From Bacteroidota bacterium (lineage in GTDB: Bacteria; Bacteroidota; Bacteroidia; AKYH767-A; 2013-40CM-41-45), in NCBI GenBank assembly GCA_016711505.1, contig JADJSV010000016.1:1-64000 (forward strand): DNA of 64,000 nt. Direction: 5' to 3'. Under the pieces are notes generated by a model. The model was not told where the DNA came from. It made no database searches and was given only the letters and a program-made list of their open reading frames with translations. Below are positions 1-11,218 of this stretch, in pieces. Each line of letters begins with the position of its first letter. The first letter of the stretch is position 1. The position numbers and the translations under genes were made by a program.

Positions 1-158
1 TATATTCAAAACTATATCTTCATCGCTTTCCCAACCGTAAAATCTTGTCAATGTCTTCGAGATCTATATTCCATATTGCACCAGAAAGAGTTCGTCAATA
101 TGAGGCTTTAGTCTCTTTAACTGAACTTTTGTTTTAACAGAAGTTTTGAATACAAAAA

Positions 159-650
159 TCATTTTTCTGAGAATCTACTTAACAATTTTTCCAGGTTTTC
201 CAACGTTGCTGTAAATCCTAGTCTGAATCCATCCAACAATTTTTCCATACGATCAAACGATTCATTATAAATTACAATGGTCACTTTAGTAACTCCGTTT
301 TGTTCACTGAAAGTATAATCCCATTCTGATCCCGGCAATTCCGGATTTTCATCTTTATCGGAAAAAGCATTATGCAATTTAAAATTAGTTTTAGGACTAA
401 TGGATGTGTATTCCTGAATGGCCCATCGTTCCTGACCATCCGGACTTACCATGGCATAAAATCTTTTTCCACCAACTTCAAAATTCATATACTTTCTTCG
501 CGACAAACGGTGCAGGCGCCAACCACTGATCAAGAATTTTTTTTGTAAATGCATCCCAAACTAAAGAAAGTTCAGCTGCAAATTCTCTCGTAATAAATAC
601 CGTTTTTGCTGTCTTGTCAACGGTAAAATCAAATAACAAATCGTTTTCAT
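159..650 (-). pseudogene. SRPBCC/AHSA1-family protein, frameshifted
   Basis: START-like hydrophobic-cavity fold of the AHSA1 family, usually about 140-160 residues. The N-terminal half (FDFTVDKTAKTVFITREF, LVWDAFT, LDQWLAP) lies in one frame and the C-terminal half (MNFEVGGKRFYAMV, GSEWDYTFSE, LLDGFRLGFTATLENLEKLL) in another. The frame changes near 495, at a GAAGAAAG stretch. A likely start ATG at 648-650 overlaps the ArsR stop as ATGA, but needs one more A in the following A-run to be in frame. ArsR-AHSA1 pairs are common two-gene units in Bacteroidota, usually of unknown ligand. The family assignment is firm; the breaks look like homopolymer indels. Confidence 0.7.
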
Positions 651-968
651 TTTTTATTTTTTTTAATGGTTGATAATACTTTGTCGAGTTGAGTAAATTG
701 TATTTCCCAGCTTTTCCTGAATTGTGATATCCAGTTGTCAAACTCCTGCATTTTTTTCGGATTAAAGTGATAATAAATTTCTCTCCCCGAGTGTTCAGGT
801 TTGATCAACTCACATTCTTGTAACACTTTAATATGTGTTTCGAAACTGCTTGCCGGCTCATATCGAATTTTCAGCCATTGCATTTGGCGTTAATGCCTGA
901 ATAGCAATTAACGTTAAAATAGCTCTGCGCGTAGGATCGGCTATGGCTTGGAAAAGGTCTTGTTTCAT
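647..968 (-). pseudogene. ArsR-family winged-helix regulator, frameshifted
   Basis: Small HTH repressor of the ArsR type that pairs with AHSA1 proteins. The N-terminus MKQDLFQAIADPTRRAIL starts at the ATG at 966-968. The recognition-helix part MSRQAVSKHIKVLQECELI and the wing GREIYYHF follow in another frame after a missing base near 866-870, in an AAATT run. No metal-binding Cys pair is visible, so this is the non-metal subgroup. It probably controls itself and the downstream AHSA1 gene through the palindromes at 997-1027. Confidence 0.7.
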
Positions 969-996
969 TTCTATCAGTTAAATATGCAACTGTCAG

Positions 997-1032
997 GTTG
1001 CAAATATATATGCAACTTTTGAGTTGCGCAAA
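997..1032 (-). promoter_or_regulatory. ArsR promoter with overlapping palindromic operators
   Basis: On the minus strand a -33 TTTG (1029-1032), a 20-nt spacer and a -7 TATATTTG (1001-1008) match the Bacteroidota consensus TTTG-N19/20-TAnnTTTG. Two perfect inverted repeats cover it: GTTGCA-N8-TGCAAC (997-1016) and GCAACT-N4-AGTTGC (1012-1027). The overlap with the -7 box suggests autorepression by the ArsR protein, which is inferred. Confidence 0.6.
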
Positions 1033-1191
1033 TTTATTTTAACTAATTTTCCCTTGAAAACCGCAATTTCTACCGCCAAAAAACTAAAAATAGCATGTAT
1101 TTTGTTTAATCCGGTTTACTGACCAAATATATTTGTACATCTCCTGCCCATTTTGTAATTTACTTTCACTAACCCTTAATACCCAACAGTT

Positions 1192-3821
1192 ATGAAAAAA
1201 ACAAATTACTTTTATTATCGGAGCATTGCTGATTTTCACATCGCAATTGTTTCACAGATCGATGTAAAACAATCGATATGGCTAAAGTCAATCGAGCAAA
1301 GGTTGATGGCAAACTTAACGGATCTGAAAGTATGTTAATTTTGATGCCCGGGAAAAGTCAAGCCAGGATTTCTCCAAATCTGACAATTCCAAATTCAGTG
1401 AACACTGCAAGCGGTTGCGCATGTTGGATCCCACGTGACTCAAGCTGGCAAGTTGCGCAGTTCGACGGATCAGGTGGTAGTGGGTGGTCCCGGCTTACCT
1501 CCCGATTATAGAAATGATGACTGGTCAACAACACAGATCACTGTTCCATTTCCATTTTGCTTTTACGGACAGCAGGTAAATTTTATGTACATCAACAATA
1601 ACGGAAATGTATCGATCAATAATCCATACGCAACATTACGTGCGAATTCGTTTCCGATCCAACCTATACAATGATTGCACCTTTCTGGGCCGATGATACA
1701 CGTGGTGCCTACAAGTGGAATTGTATATTATCAACCTTACTCTACGCATTTAATTGTTCAATGGGAAAATGTCGGTTATTTTAATTCACTGATGACCTTG
1801 GAAATACTTTTCAATTGATCATTACAGATGGTTTCGATCCATTATTACCTCCCGGATCAAACGTTTCATTTTGTTACCAGGACATGCAATGGACAACAGG
1901 TGATGCTTCACAAGGTGCAGGTGGATTTGGCGGAGTACCTGCAACTGTTGGTGTAAATAGTGGAAATGGAACTGACTATATTCAAATTGGTTTGTTTGAC
2001 CAGGCAGGTTCTCAGTACGATGGACCATTTGCAAACAACGATGGTATAGATGCTCTCGATAATCAATCATTCATTTTTAATGTTTGTCAAAGCGGGAAGT
2101 AATGTTCCACCAATTTTGAATTCTTCACAGGCGTGTGATACTTTGACCGTTTGTGAAGGTGATACTTTATTAATTGAAGGTTCATTCTTATCTCCTGAGC
2201 AAGGACAAATTACAACAGTCACTACATCAACTACGATGAGTGGTGTTACCGTTACTTCATTGCCCGGAAATACTTCTACATTTACTGTTCAGGTAGTTGG
2301 TCAGGCTTCTAACATTGGATTGAATCAACTGATGATCATTGCTACTGATGATGGAACACCGGCACAAGCATCGCAATTGCCAGTTGTAGTTAATGTGACA
2401 CCGGGGCTGTACCACAAATTGCTACTACAAACGTAAGTTGCAATGGCGGACACAATGGTTCTGTTCACATGAACGTTGGCGGTACAGGTCCTTTTGAAAT
2501 AATGTGGATGCCGGGAGAACGAACAACTCCTAATCTTACCCATCTTACAGCAGGAACATATAGTGTGAATGTGATCAGTCCAACTGGTTGCTCATCTTAC
2601 CAATACATAACTATTACAGAACCTCCTGCTTAGCTGGACAACAACATCAACAAATGCAGACTGTTCCGGACAACCGGGAAGTGCTGTTTTGTACTGTGCC
2701 GATTGGGAACCGCTCCATATACTTATAGCTGGAATACGACTCCTGTTCAAAATACAAGTTCAATCACCAATCTTACAGCAGGAACTTATGTTGTAACAGT
2801 AAGAGATGCTAATAATTGTAACGCCTCCAATTCAGTTGAAATTTCCAAGTACAGTCGGATTTACTACAGCATGAGCACAACAGCGCAACTTGTCAGGCGT
2901 CGGATGAGTACTGCAAGTGTACAGATCACAGGTGGAAGCGGAAACTTCTCATATGTATGGGTTCCTTCTGTGAGCACAGGTGCTAATGCTACGGATTAAC
3001 TGCAGGTGTTTATTCAGTTACAGTAACAGACAATGTTGACGGATGCCAGCAAACACTTTCAGGAACTGTGCAATACAGCAGGAATCGTTGCGAAGTATAG
3101 TTTCATCAAGCAATGCAACTTGTCAGAATGGTGAAGATGGAAGTGCTACAGCAAGCGGTTCAGGTGGAACCCTACCGTATTCATACTTATGGATGCCGGG
3201 TGGTGCAACAACTGCAAGTGTAAACAACCTTTCACCGGGCACATACACAGTTGAAGTTTTGACTATGTCGGATGTCCTGATTATGAACAATCGTAATAGG
3301 TTTTGAATTCGGCTTCACCTGTAGTTGAGTTAGGCGCTGATACAACAATTTGCGCAGGATCTACTCTAACGCTCGATGCAGGTTCAGGGTATCAATATTC
3401 TGGTCAGATAACTCAACAAATCAAACACTAACCGTTTCTTACTGACGGAGTTTACTCTGTGTTGATTACAGACGGAAATTCACGCGAAGCATTTGATGCC
3501 ATTGTTATTACTACAACACCATGTAATCCGAACAGAAATACATCACAGCCAATCCGGAATGTTGGTATATATCCAAATCCTAGTACTGGTATGATCGATA
3601 TCAATTTCGGAAATGAAACTCCGGGAGTTGTTGAAATAAACATTATTGATGCATTTGGAAAAACGCATTTTGTATCACAGGAAAATCTAAAATCAAATGA
3701 CACTCGCAAACTTAACCTGAAAGATCTTTCTTCAGGAATTTATTTTGTTAAAATATCATTTGGAAATGAAAGTCAGACGATTCGACTGATAAAAAAGTGT
3801 AATAATACTTTTTCTCTGTAA
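1192..3821 (+). pseudogene. Secreted nidogen-like/SprB-repeat protein with T9SS type A sorting domain, multiply frameshifted
   Basis: One gene of about 870 codons, readable only by jumping frames about ten times. In order it has: a signal peptide (MKKQITFIIGALLIF, broken twice); a nidogen-like domain (WSTTQITVPFPFCFYGQ, NNNGNVSI, IAPFWAD, VQWENVGYF, about 1480-2090); an Ig/cadherin-like stretch (ATDDGTPAQAS); four SprB-type repeats (units such as YSWNTTPVQNTSSITNLTAG and YLWMPGGATTASVNNLSPG, about 2400-3300); and a C-terminal sorting domain (NVGIYPNPSTGMIDINF, LSSGIYFVKIS, IRLIKK). Known family: surface adhesins and gliding proteins exported by T9SS. The density of indels, several in homopolymers, suggests poor consensus quality as much as genuine decay. 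Confidence 0.65.
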
Positions 3822-3837
3822 AGAAGAGAATTAAACA

Positions 3838-3880
3838 AACGGGCTATTGTTGATAAGATCAATTATAGCCCGTTTTATTT
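3838..3880 (+). terminator. Rho-independent terminator
   Basis: Perfect 10-bp stem AACGGGCTAT / ATAGCCCGTT (3838-3847 and 3865-3874) with a 17-nt loop, followed by TTTATTTT. It lies 17 nt after the SprB-repeat gene. Confidence 0.8.
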
Positions 3881-4127
3881 TCAATTAAGGGCACGATGTA
3901 TTAAGTGATTTTTTTTAACATAAGTTCAGTAAAATTTATCGCAAGAACACATTATTATAATCGCCCGATTTTTGCACTTGTGCTGAAACCTTGGTGAACT
4001 CGAATGTCTGGTTTAAAATCTATCTCTTTTATTTCGAAAGATTTCATTTATTATAATTGGCTAAATTAAATATTTAGTCAGTCTGTAATAATTATTTTAT
4101 TTGTTGCAATTATTTTATTGTCTTGTG

Positions 4128-4989
4128 TTAACTTAAAATATACAAACCACTTGAAAGTTCATTTCTACTAAATACGATATTTCTCCACTGATGTTTTCAA
4201 TTTGGGCCACAGTTTGGCCGAAACAATTTTCTACGGTTAGTCTTGCATTATATAAATGCTGGTCAGATATCAGAACAGTCCGAACAGAAAACGGATTAGG
4301 TGAAAATGTAACATTTAAATTTCTGTTGTAAGAAGTTACATTAATATTCAAGTTACAAGTCGGACCTGACGTTGGATAAACTGCTGTATCATTTAAACTG
4401 TAACAAGTAAGTGAGTGTCCACACTCAAGTATAACTGAAATAGGTTCAACCAAGCCATTTGTACTGCCAATCCCTTCAATAAGAAATTGAGCTGTATTGT
4501 TTCCGGTCAGTGCATAACGTTTGAGATAGCCATGAGGAGTATTAATACTATCTATACCTGAAACATAAATATCACTTTGAGGGTTGTTATATGTGACAGG
4601 TAATGTATCACCTACTGAAAGATCAAAATCAAACAACAGATATTCATTTGCATCATTGAGTTGTCTCAGAAAAATCTGCTGTCCGCTTGATCGAATAAAA
4701 AGGCGGGTAATGTCAATGTACCAGAAGGAGCCTGAACAATCCGGAGGTGGCGCTGTCCACCAGTAATAATAGCCTTGCCCTTTCTTATATACTTGCTTGT
4801 AAGCATATGAATTAATAAGAGTATCTCCATTTAAGTAATAATTCTTCGACTCTTCCCGTATACAAGGTGCAGGCACTGCGCAGGAACTTAGAATTTGCCA
4901 TACAGGATTATTTTGAAATATAGATTAGGCTGCGCCTTTGTATAAGTCAAAATGAGAAATAGTATAGTATTTATTAAAGCAAATTTCAT
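4128..4989 (-). pseudogene. T9SS type A sorting domain protein, two frameshifts
   Basis: Secreted protein of about 285 residues. The signal peptide MKFALINTILFLILTYTKAQ starts at the ATG at 4987-4989. One T is missing in the TATTTC run near 4918, after which QNNPVWQILSS leads into the main frame (4133-4876). The body has many Cys, Trp and Tyr residues and no domain I recognise. The C-terminus is a sorting domain (VTFSPNPFSVRTVLI, VENCFGQTV), but its last strand reads ELSSGLYILS only in a shifted frame that ends at TAA 4128-4130. The function of the body is unknown. Confidence 0.6.
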
Positions 4990-5052
4990 CTAAACATTAT
5001 CTAGGATTAAAACAAGCCTGCGAGCTGTAATTCGAAGATATAACTTTTATGG

Positions 5053-5881
5053 TTAACTCCAAGCGGTGTGTTGATTTCTCATTTTTACAATAATACCGCT
5101 TGTATTTCCCTTTCGATATTCCGGATTATCAGTCATTCCATTGTGACCTTGACCATCAAGTGTGATCAATTTATCTTCGGGCTTAAATTCCTTTTCCAGT
5201 TTTAACGATGATCCGTAATATATCACCTCATCCTGATTTCCATGAAATATAACAATTGGCATTTTGCAATCTTTTATAAACTCATTTGTTTTAAATTTAT
5301 ATTTTAAAATAAAGGTTGGAATAATTGGAAATGTATGCGACATCAAGTCTGTTAAGTTATAATAAGGTGCCTGAAGAATCAGTAATTTAGGTTTATTAGT
5401 AGATGCTAAATAAGCAGCAAGCCCCGATCCTATTGAATAACCCAAAACTACAATCTTGTCTTCGCTATACTTTTTCTTCATTGCATCGTAAACCAATTGC
5501 AGGTCTGCGAAAAGTTGCTTTTGACTATTAATTGAACCATCGCTCTTGCCATACCCTCTATAGTCTAATATGAAAACATCGTAATTCAGATCTGTATAGG
5601 TCTTAGCGACACTACCCCAATTACCTAATGAACCTGCATTGCCATGGAGATAAAAAATCAAACCTTTAGAACTATCAGACTTAAATAATAAACCATTAAG
5701 CAGGACATTATCATTCGTTTTGATATTAATTTCTTCAAATTCTGATCAAAACTAAACTGATATTCCTTGTTTAATTTTTTGAGGAAAGAAAATCAGCTTT
5801 TCCTGAAAGAAAATAAAATTCTACATACAACCAGATATAGAATTAAGAGAACATTAAGTGTTTTAAATAAAATTTTTTCAT
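5053..5881 (-). pseudogene. Alpha/beta hydrolase (ABHD12/13-like, COG1073), 5' part frameshifted
   Basis: The intact part begins near IFYLHGNAGSLGNWG (oxyanion HGN) and holds the nucleophile elbow GYSIGSG, the acid in IVIFHGNQDE and the catalytic His in GQGHNG, so the triad is complete. The upstream coding continues as IKTNDNVLLNGLLFKSD and a membrane-anchor-like N-terminus (FYFLQEKLIFFPQK), back to an ATG at 5879-5881, with at least three single-base slips in A or T runs. Family members are membrane-anchored serine hydrolases acting on lipids or esters; the substrate is unknown here. Confidence 0.65.
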
Positions 5882-5907
5882 CGCAAAATTAAAATTCGCT
5901 CCAATAA

Positions 5908-6331
5908 TTATTTTGTTTCGTTAACGCCATATTGTATTGCCTCTTTCAGAACTTCAATGTTAATATCCTTAAGCGTTTTGAATTTAATACAATACCCGGT
6001 AACACTTGCTCTTGCCAAGATCTTTCCATAAGTCTTAGACAAGTACGACTTATCCTCAAGGCCAAGTATGTAAACAGAGATCCCTGTTGTGTTTGCACTC
6101 AAACCAATTTGGTAAAACTTTGGTTTTTCCTCCGGCATATTTCATAGTTTGAAGCCCGTATCCAATATTGGGATTCGATACAATTTTATTCTCACTATTT
6201 TTCCCGTCCAGAAACCATAACTTACAAGCCGGCATCAATTTCAGAATGATTTGGGTGTAATTCCTGCATATCGTTTTTCTTCGCTTCGGGTTGACTTGAG
6301 ATATAGTCCTTGATTTGTTCTTTATATTCAT
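5908..6331 (-). pseudogene. DUF1801-family protein, frameshifted
   Basis: Small cytosolic protein of about 140 residues resembling PF08818. Segments in order, in alternating frames: MNIK, EQIKDYISSQPEAKKNDMQE, ILKLMPACKLWFLDGKN, IGYGLQTMKYAGGKT, FYQIGLSANTTGISVYILGL, YGKILARASVTGYCIKF and LKEAIQYGV. At least three frame changes occur (near 6316, 6250 and 6130). The family has no settled biochemical function. The gene sits 8 nt upstream of the next gene's stop, in the same direction. Confidence 0.6.
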
Positions 6332-6339
6332 CTGATCAC

Positions 6340-6881
6340 TTAATTAGCAATTTTTCTTGCACTAATTTTTGAAAACATACTTTTCGAAAATGTAAGATAA
6401 ATGTAATTCAAACTTCCTTTCTTAGAATTAGTAGTACTTACAACTATATCGTAAAAGTATTTTTTACTCCTGCTTGCTGAATGATACTGTGAACTATCAG
6501 ATATTTTAGCAATGGTACACCAAATTTCAATCAGATGATTCGGTTCGCAAAGCCCATTAACCTTTACCTCAATTCATAAAATATTCATCAGCCTGCTTTG
6601 AATATTTTATTGAATGTGAGACCTCAGGAGGTTGACAACCACCAGAACTTGTAACCACTCCTAATAAAGTAAACGCAGAAAAATCAATACCTGAACGTCC
6701 ACCAATTATCTTTCGAAATTCTTTCTCTGAATTAATTACATAATGCCAATCGCCATAGAGTCTTCCATGTCTAAGTTCAACTTGGTTACATGTAACTTCA
6801 TTTAACGTATCATTTCCACCTATTGAAAATGAAAATTCGGAAATCGCCAAACAAATTAATTAACAGGAGGAGTGTTTTCAT
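6340..6881 (-). pseudogene. Unknown exported protein, frameshifted
   Basis: I do not recognise this gene. An ATG at 6879-6881 opens MKTLLLLINLF, a short hydrophobic leader, which must shift frame to join AISEFSFSIGGNDTLNEVTC and the intact core (6569-6850: GRLYGDWHYVINSEKEF, GCQPPEVSHSIKY). After MN near 6572 a second shift opens EVKVNGLCEPNHLIEIW, running to a TAA at 6340-6342. Joined, it would be about 180 residues. It is probably periplasmic or a lipoprotein. Confidence 0.45.
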
Positions 6882-7105
6882 TAAATTTCTTAAGTTAACT
6901 GGTTCTCCGCATCACTTTTGTTCCGGATCTTGAACTACTATTTTCGATCCATTTAAAAAAAATAATGTTTAAGTTTGAGCGGGCAAATTACAAAATATTA
7001 TTTCAAGTTAGAGCTATAATTCGAAAGTTACTTGAATCCATGCCTTTTCTGCAAAGAAAAGTTCATTTCATTTAAAACGAAAATTAAGTAGATAAATCAG
7101 AGATT

Positions 7106-8038
7106 ATGGCGTGTGATTTTTTGCATTATTAGATGATATTTCAGCATTGGTAAAAGTAAGCGCAGCCAGTCTGGATGATGTACCTACTCAGGCGCCAAGA
7201 CCACAGGAAAAGTTTCAAGCATTGTCATTGACGATACAGCGGTTACTCCAAAGTATGTAGTGGGCCTTGATCCATCCCGCGAACTTTCTATCATTTATAA
7301 AATTGCCAAAAATCACTGATAAATAAATTACTTATTCTAAGCCCGGCAGCTTTGGTGCTTGGATACTTTGCAGCCTGGGCAATTACTCCTGTTCTAATGT
7401 TAGGCGGAGCATATTTATGTTTTGAAGGTAATGAAAAGGTACATTCTATGTTCAGTAGACATGATAATGCAAATGTTAATATTGAAGAGATAAAAGCTAT
7501 TACACCAGAAGAGCTGGAGAAAGAACGAGTTACCAGTGCTGTTCGTACAGATATTATCTTGTCAGCGGAAATCATGGCAATTGCATATAGCCAGGTTGCG
7601 GGCAGCCCTATATTAAACCAGATAGTGGTGATGTTAGCAGTAGCTGTTTTTATTACAATTGCAGTCTATGGACTTGTTGGCTTTATTGTAAAACTGGATG
7701 ATATAGGAGTACACTTAGCTCAGGAAAAATATCACAACTTTACCCGGAGATTCGGTCGAGGTATTGTAAAATCTATGCCGCATATTTTAAGTGTCTTAAG
7801 CGTTGTCGGTACTGCTGCCATGCTTTGGGTAGGTGCAGAGATCATCGCGCATGGCATTCCGTTTACAAATCATTTACTTCACGATCTTGAAACCAAATTA
7901 TCTGCAATGCCTGTTGTAGCCTGGTTTGCTAAGGCAGTTGCTTGTGCTATTGCCGGATTGATCTTAGGTTTTGTTGTGGAGAAAATTGTTTTGCTTGTGA
8001 AGAAAGTTTTTAAAAGCAAAAGTAAAACCGAATATTGA
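7106..8038 (+). CDS. DUF808 (YedI-like) inner-membrane protein, 5' frameshifts
   Basis: About 310 residues, matching the family length. The intact part from about 7330 has hydrophobic segments around YFAAWAITPVLMLGGAYLCF, IVVMLAVAVFITIAVYGL, ILSVLSVVGTAAMLWVGAEI and AVACAIAGLILGFVVEKI, with the family word SAVRTDIILSAEIMAIA between them. The N-terminus FFALLDDISALVKVSAASLD and VIDDTAVTPKYVVGLDPSRE is visible at 7113-7310 but needs three single-base corrections (near 7112, 7190 and 7312). The start ATG is at 7106. No enzymatic role is established for DUF808. Confidence 0.75.
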
Positions 8039-8136
8039 GGACTATCCTTTTCACACTTATGTCCCATGATCAATTGATCTGTATCACTTTTTTTCTGTTA
8101 TGCGCAGTTTCGTTGCATACGTGATGCTATTCCCAA

Positions 8137-9689
8137 TCATTCCACCACTACCTTTCCTTGCTTAATTTCACCTTCTTTTGACATCACCCGAATAAAATAA
8201 ACTCCTGATGAGTATTGACTCAAATCAATCTCGGTTGTACAACAACTTATCTGATGTGAATAAATTATTTGCCCAAGTGTATTGAATATCTCCAATGTTT
8301 TAATTTCTGCATCACCACTATTAATCGTAAATATTCCTTTATTTGGATTTGGGTAAATGGATAAATACAATTCCCTAATACAAATTTGAGTGCAAAATTT
8401 TGTTTCTGAAAATGTTTTCAGGCTTGATACTACTCCTGGATTTGTTGAAATCCCATAGGGAGTTGTTGTATAGGAGGGATTCGACAAATAATAAACACCT
8501 TCCTGGCTTATTGGAAACCATGAAGTATCCCTACAATTAGAATTTCCAATAGAATCAGTTTTCACAAAAAGTATATTTATGCTATCAGGTTGTACACCGT
8601 TTAAATAAGTATAACCAACAAGAGCATATCCCCCATCTTGTGACTGTATGACTGATGAAGATTTATCATTCCAAATATCACCGTATGTTTTAGCCCATTC
8701 AAAATTTCCTACTGAATCAGTTTTTAATAAGAATGCGTCATTTGCACCAAAGCCATAACTGTTTGTGCTTCCTGTAATAGCATACCCCTTGTCTGACGTT
8801 TGGATTACATCCTCACCTGCTTCTAAAAATGTATTACCGTAAGTTTTAAACCAAAGGGGATTTCCTGCACTGTCTGTTTTTAACAAAAAAATATCTTGAT
8901 CAGCACCAATAGCATTTAGGTAAGTATGACCGGTAACAATAAATCCATTATCACTTGTATGCACCATTTTGTTGGCTATCATCGACATATTACCATCATT
9001 CGTAGAAAAATCTTTTGCCCAAATAAAATTTCCATATTGGTCTAACTTAATAAGTGAGAAAAATATGACTGTGATGCCGATCGTAATATAATTAATCCAC
9101 TATCACTACATTGGTAAATTGATTTTATCAAGGTTTGAAAGTAGGCGGGAGAAATTAAATACGACCAGATAATATTTCCAGATGAATCTGTTCTGTAAAT
9201 TGCAGGACCTGTAAATTGTCTGGCAGTTCCTCCCAAAATAAATCCATTACTTATTTTTTGTATACAATATAACTCATCATATTCAACGGCAGTTCCATAA
9301 GTAGTTGTTTGCTTAACATTACCTAAAGAATCAGTTGTTATAAATATTCCATCTGAATGACCTGTTCCAAAACTCCAGGTACTACCAACAAGAGAAAATC
9401 CGCCATCCTGATTTGAAATCATATCATAAGGTATATCGCTGTTTACACCAAAGAAATCTTTAACCCATTTGATGCTCCCATCGCTAGCCATGTTCATTAA
9501 AAAGATATTTCCCGGCACCAAAACCTTGAGGACACCGGTTATGAAAAAGTCGCCGTTATTATTTTGAATGATTTTAGAAGCATAATCCACATAATGAGTA
9601 CCATAGTTTTTTTGAAATGTCAACTGCGCAGTCAATTCTTTTGCTACGAATACCAAGAAAAATAGTATTAAGCTGTGCCTTTTCTTCAT
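8137..9689 (-). CDS. T9SS cargo with propeller-like repeats, one frameshift
   Basis: About 515 residues. The signal peptide is MKKRHSLILFFLVFVAKELT (ATG 9687-9689; an in-frame ATG 10 codons earlier would spoil it). The body has at least six repeats of about 50 residues with the words GNxxWxKTYG and DGGYxLVGxT, ending KTDSxGN, a pattern expected of a beta-propeller. The sorting domain (LYLSIYPNPNKGIFTINS, EIFNTLGQIIYSHQI, YSSGVYFIRVMSKEGEI) ends at 8137. The frame shifts at a T5 run near 9058, splitting it into 225 and 283 codons; FSLIKLDQYGN bridges the break. It is a paralogue of 41234-42744. The function is unknown. Confidence 0.75.
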
Positions 9690-9866
9690 AGAGTTAAAAT
9701 TGCCATAATGTATTGCCACTAACCAAAGGTGGAATTTAGGAAAACGATTGATTGTAAAACCTCAATAATTTTTTCAAATTAATTGTCCTAAATACAAGTA
9801 TATCAATTTTTACTGAATTCCTGAATAATTTGCCCTAATTTTATAATGCGATTCCGAAACCATGGT

Positions 9867-9982
9867 GCTTAATTTTTCTCCCGCAGATCTCGCAGATTCC
9901 GCAGATTCATCGCAGATTTTTGTTGTCTTTGAGTGTGCCTTTGTGAATTGTAAAAATCGGCGGGATCCTTGGGAAATAAACA
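9867..9982. repeat. Left copy of a split direct repeat
   Basis: GCTTAATTTTTCTCCCGCAG with following bases (9867-9900) and a 62-nt stretch (9921-9982) recur at 11219-11252 and 11266-11327. The 62-nt part appears identical. The copies bracket the 437-bp duplication and the CGCAGA-rich DNA between them. No ORF of credible composition is present. Confidence 0.75.
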
Positions 9983-10227
9983 GCGCTTAAAAATTTCCCA
10001 CAGATTTTCGCAGATAAAGGCGCAGATAAGGCGCAGATCGGTGATGGGTTTACAAAGACTTTACGCATATGATAAGTATTATTAATTAAAATCAGATTTT
10101 GTGATTTGCTTAGCTGATAAAATTATTGGCGCGTTTAATTAAAACTCTTTAATTACTTTCCACAAGATCTGCGTTGGGGTTTCCGGAGACTGCGGAAATT
10201 TTTTTTGAAAAATTCCCGACTATATTA
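9983..10227. other. Non-coding AT-rich DNA with CGCAGA words
   Basis: Contains a TTTCCCACAGATTTTCGCAG half-element of the CTGCG family (about 9998-10040), then AT-rich sequence with no convincing ORF, promoter or RNA. The whole 9690-11447 interval lacks a gene. Confidence 0.6.
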
Positions 10228-10664
10228 GGATGAAAATTGAAAAATGAGGAATCCGGAACTACTACGGCATTACAATGTTTCACTGGTGTTTTAAAATTGA
10301 TTTCTTGATTTTTATTTATAAAAGATGAAAGGATATTACGTTATCATGTGCGACCTCTTCGAGGTCGGGTTCGTCTGGGCTTTTTCCTTTCTACAAATAT
10401 GCGACCTCTTCGAGGTCGGCACTTGTGAAGAAGGTTGCCAATTTGATAGTGGTTACTCTTCAAAAATGTTTTTGAAAAAAAAATTAATTTGATTCGTTTA
10501 GAAGTAAAATAAAATCTGCGGCTATTCTGCGTTGTCTGTGTCTTCTGCGGGAAATAAATAATGCTTAAAATATTTCCCGCAGATTTTCGCAGAAGACGCA
10601 GAAAATCCGCAGAGATTCCTGCGGAATGGAATATCAATACTTCATTCAACAAAATTAATCTGCG
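10228..10664. repeat. Copy A of a 437-bp direct duplication
   Basis: Begins GGATGAAAATTGAAAAATG and runs to the AATCTGCG word at 10664. Copy B is 10743-11176, offset 515 bp at the start and 512 bp at the end because of small indels. It contains two REP-like hairpins and one CTGCG-type palindrome (about 10515-10620). The copies differ by only a few substitutions and indels, so the duplication is recent. Confidence 0.85.
10351..10418. repeat. Pair of REP-like hairpins (copy A)
   Basis: CGACCTC-TTC-GAGGTCG occurs at 10351-10367 and 10402-10418, a perfect 7-bp stem with a 3-nt loop, both preceded by TG. The pair recurs in copy B at 10865-10881 and 10916-10932. A same-orientation doublet separated by about 34 nt resembles REP doublets mobilised by RAYT-type TnpA proteins, but no such gene is in the window. 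Confidence 0.7.
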
Positions 10665-10742
10665 GCTATTCTGCGGGATCTGCGGGATCTGCGGGAAATT
10701 ATTTTTTTTGAAAAATTTCCCGCAGATCTCCGATAGCTATTG

Positions 10743-11176
10743 GGATGAAAATTGAAAAATGAGGAATCCGGAACTACTACGGCATTACAATGTTTCACTG
10801 GTGTTTTAAAATTGATTTCTTGATTTTATTTATAAAAGATGAAAGGATATTACGTTATCATGTGCGACCTCTTCGAGGTCGGGTTCGTCAGGGCTTTTCC
10901 CTTTCTACAAATATGCGACCTCTTCGAGGTCGGCACTTGTGAAGAAGGTTGCCAATTTGATAGTGGTTACTCTTCAAAAATGTTTTTGAAAAAAAAATTA
11001 ATTTGATTCGTTTAGAAGTAAAATAAAATCTGCGGCTATTCTGCATTGTCTGTGTCTTCTGCAGGAAATAAATAATGCTTAAAATATTTCCCGCATTTTC
11101 GCAGAAGGCGCAGAAAATCCGCAGAGATTCCTGCGGAATGGAATATCAATACTCCATTCAACAAAATTAATCTGCG
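10743..11176. repeat. Copy B of the 437-bp direct duplication
   Basis: Near-identical to 10228-10664, with one T fewer near 10825 and a 2-nt loss in the CCCGCA(GA)TTTTCG word near 11095. It carries its own REP-like hairpins and CTGCG palindrome. Confidence 0.85.
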
Positions 11177-11218
11177 ATGAATCTGCGGAATCTGCGGGAT
11201 CTGCGGGAAAAAAAATGG

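Noticed and set aside
10228..11176. CRISPR array
   Set aside because: Only two long near-identical blocks; no regular short repeats with unique spacers and no cas genes.
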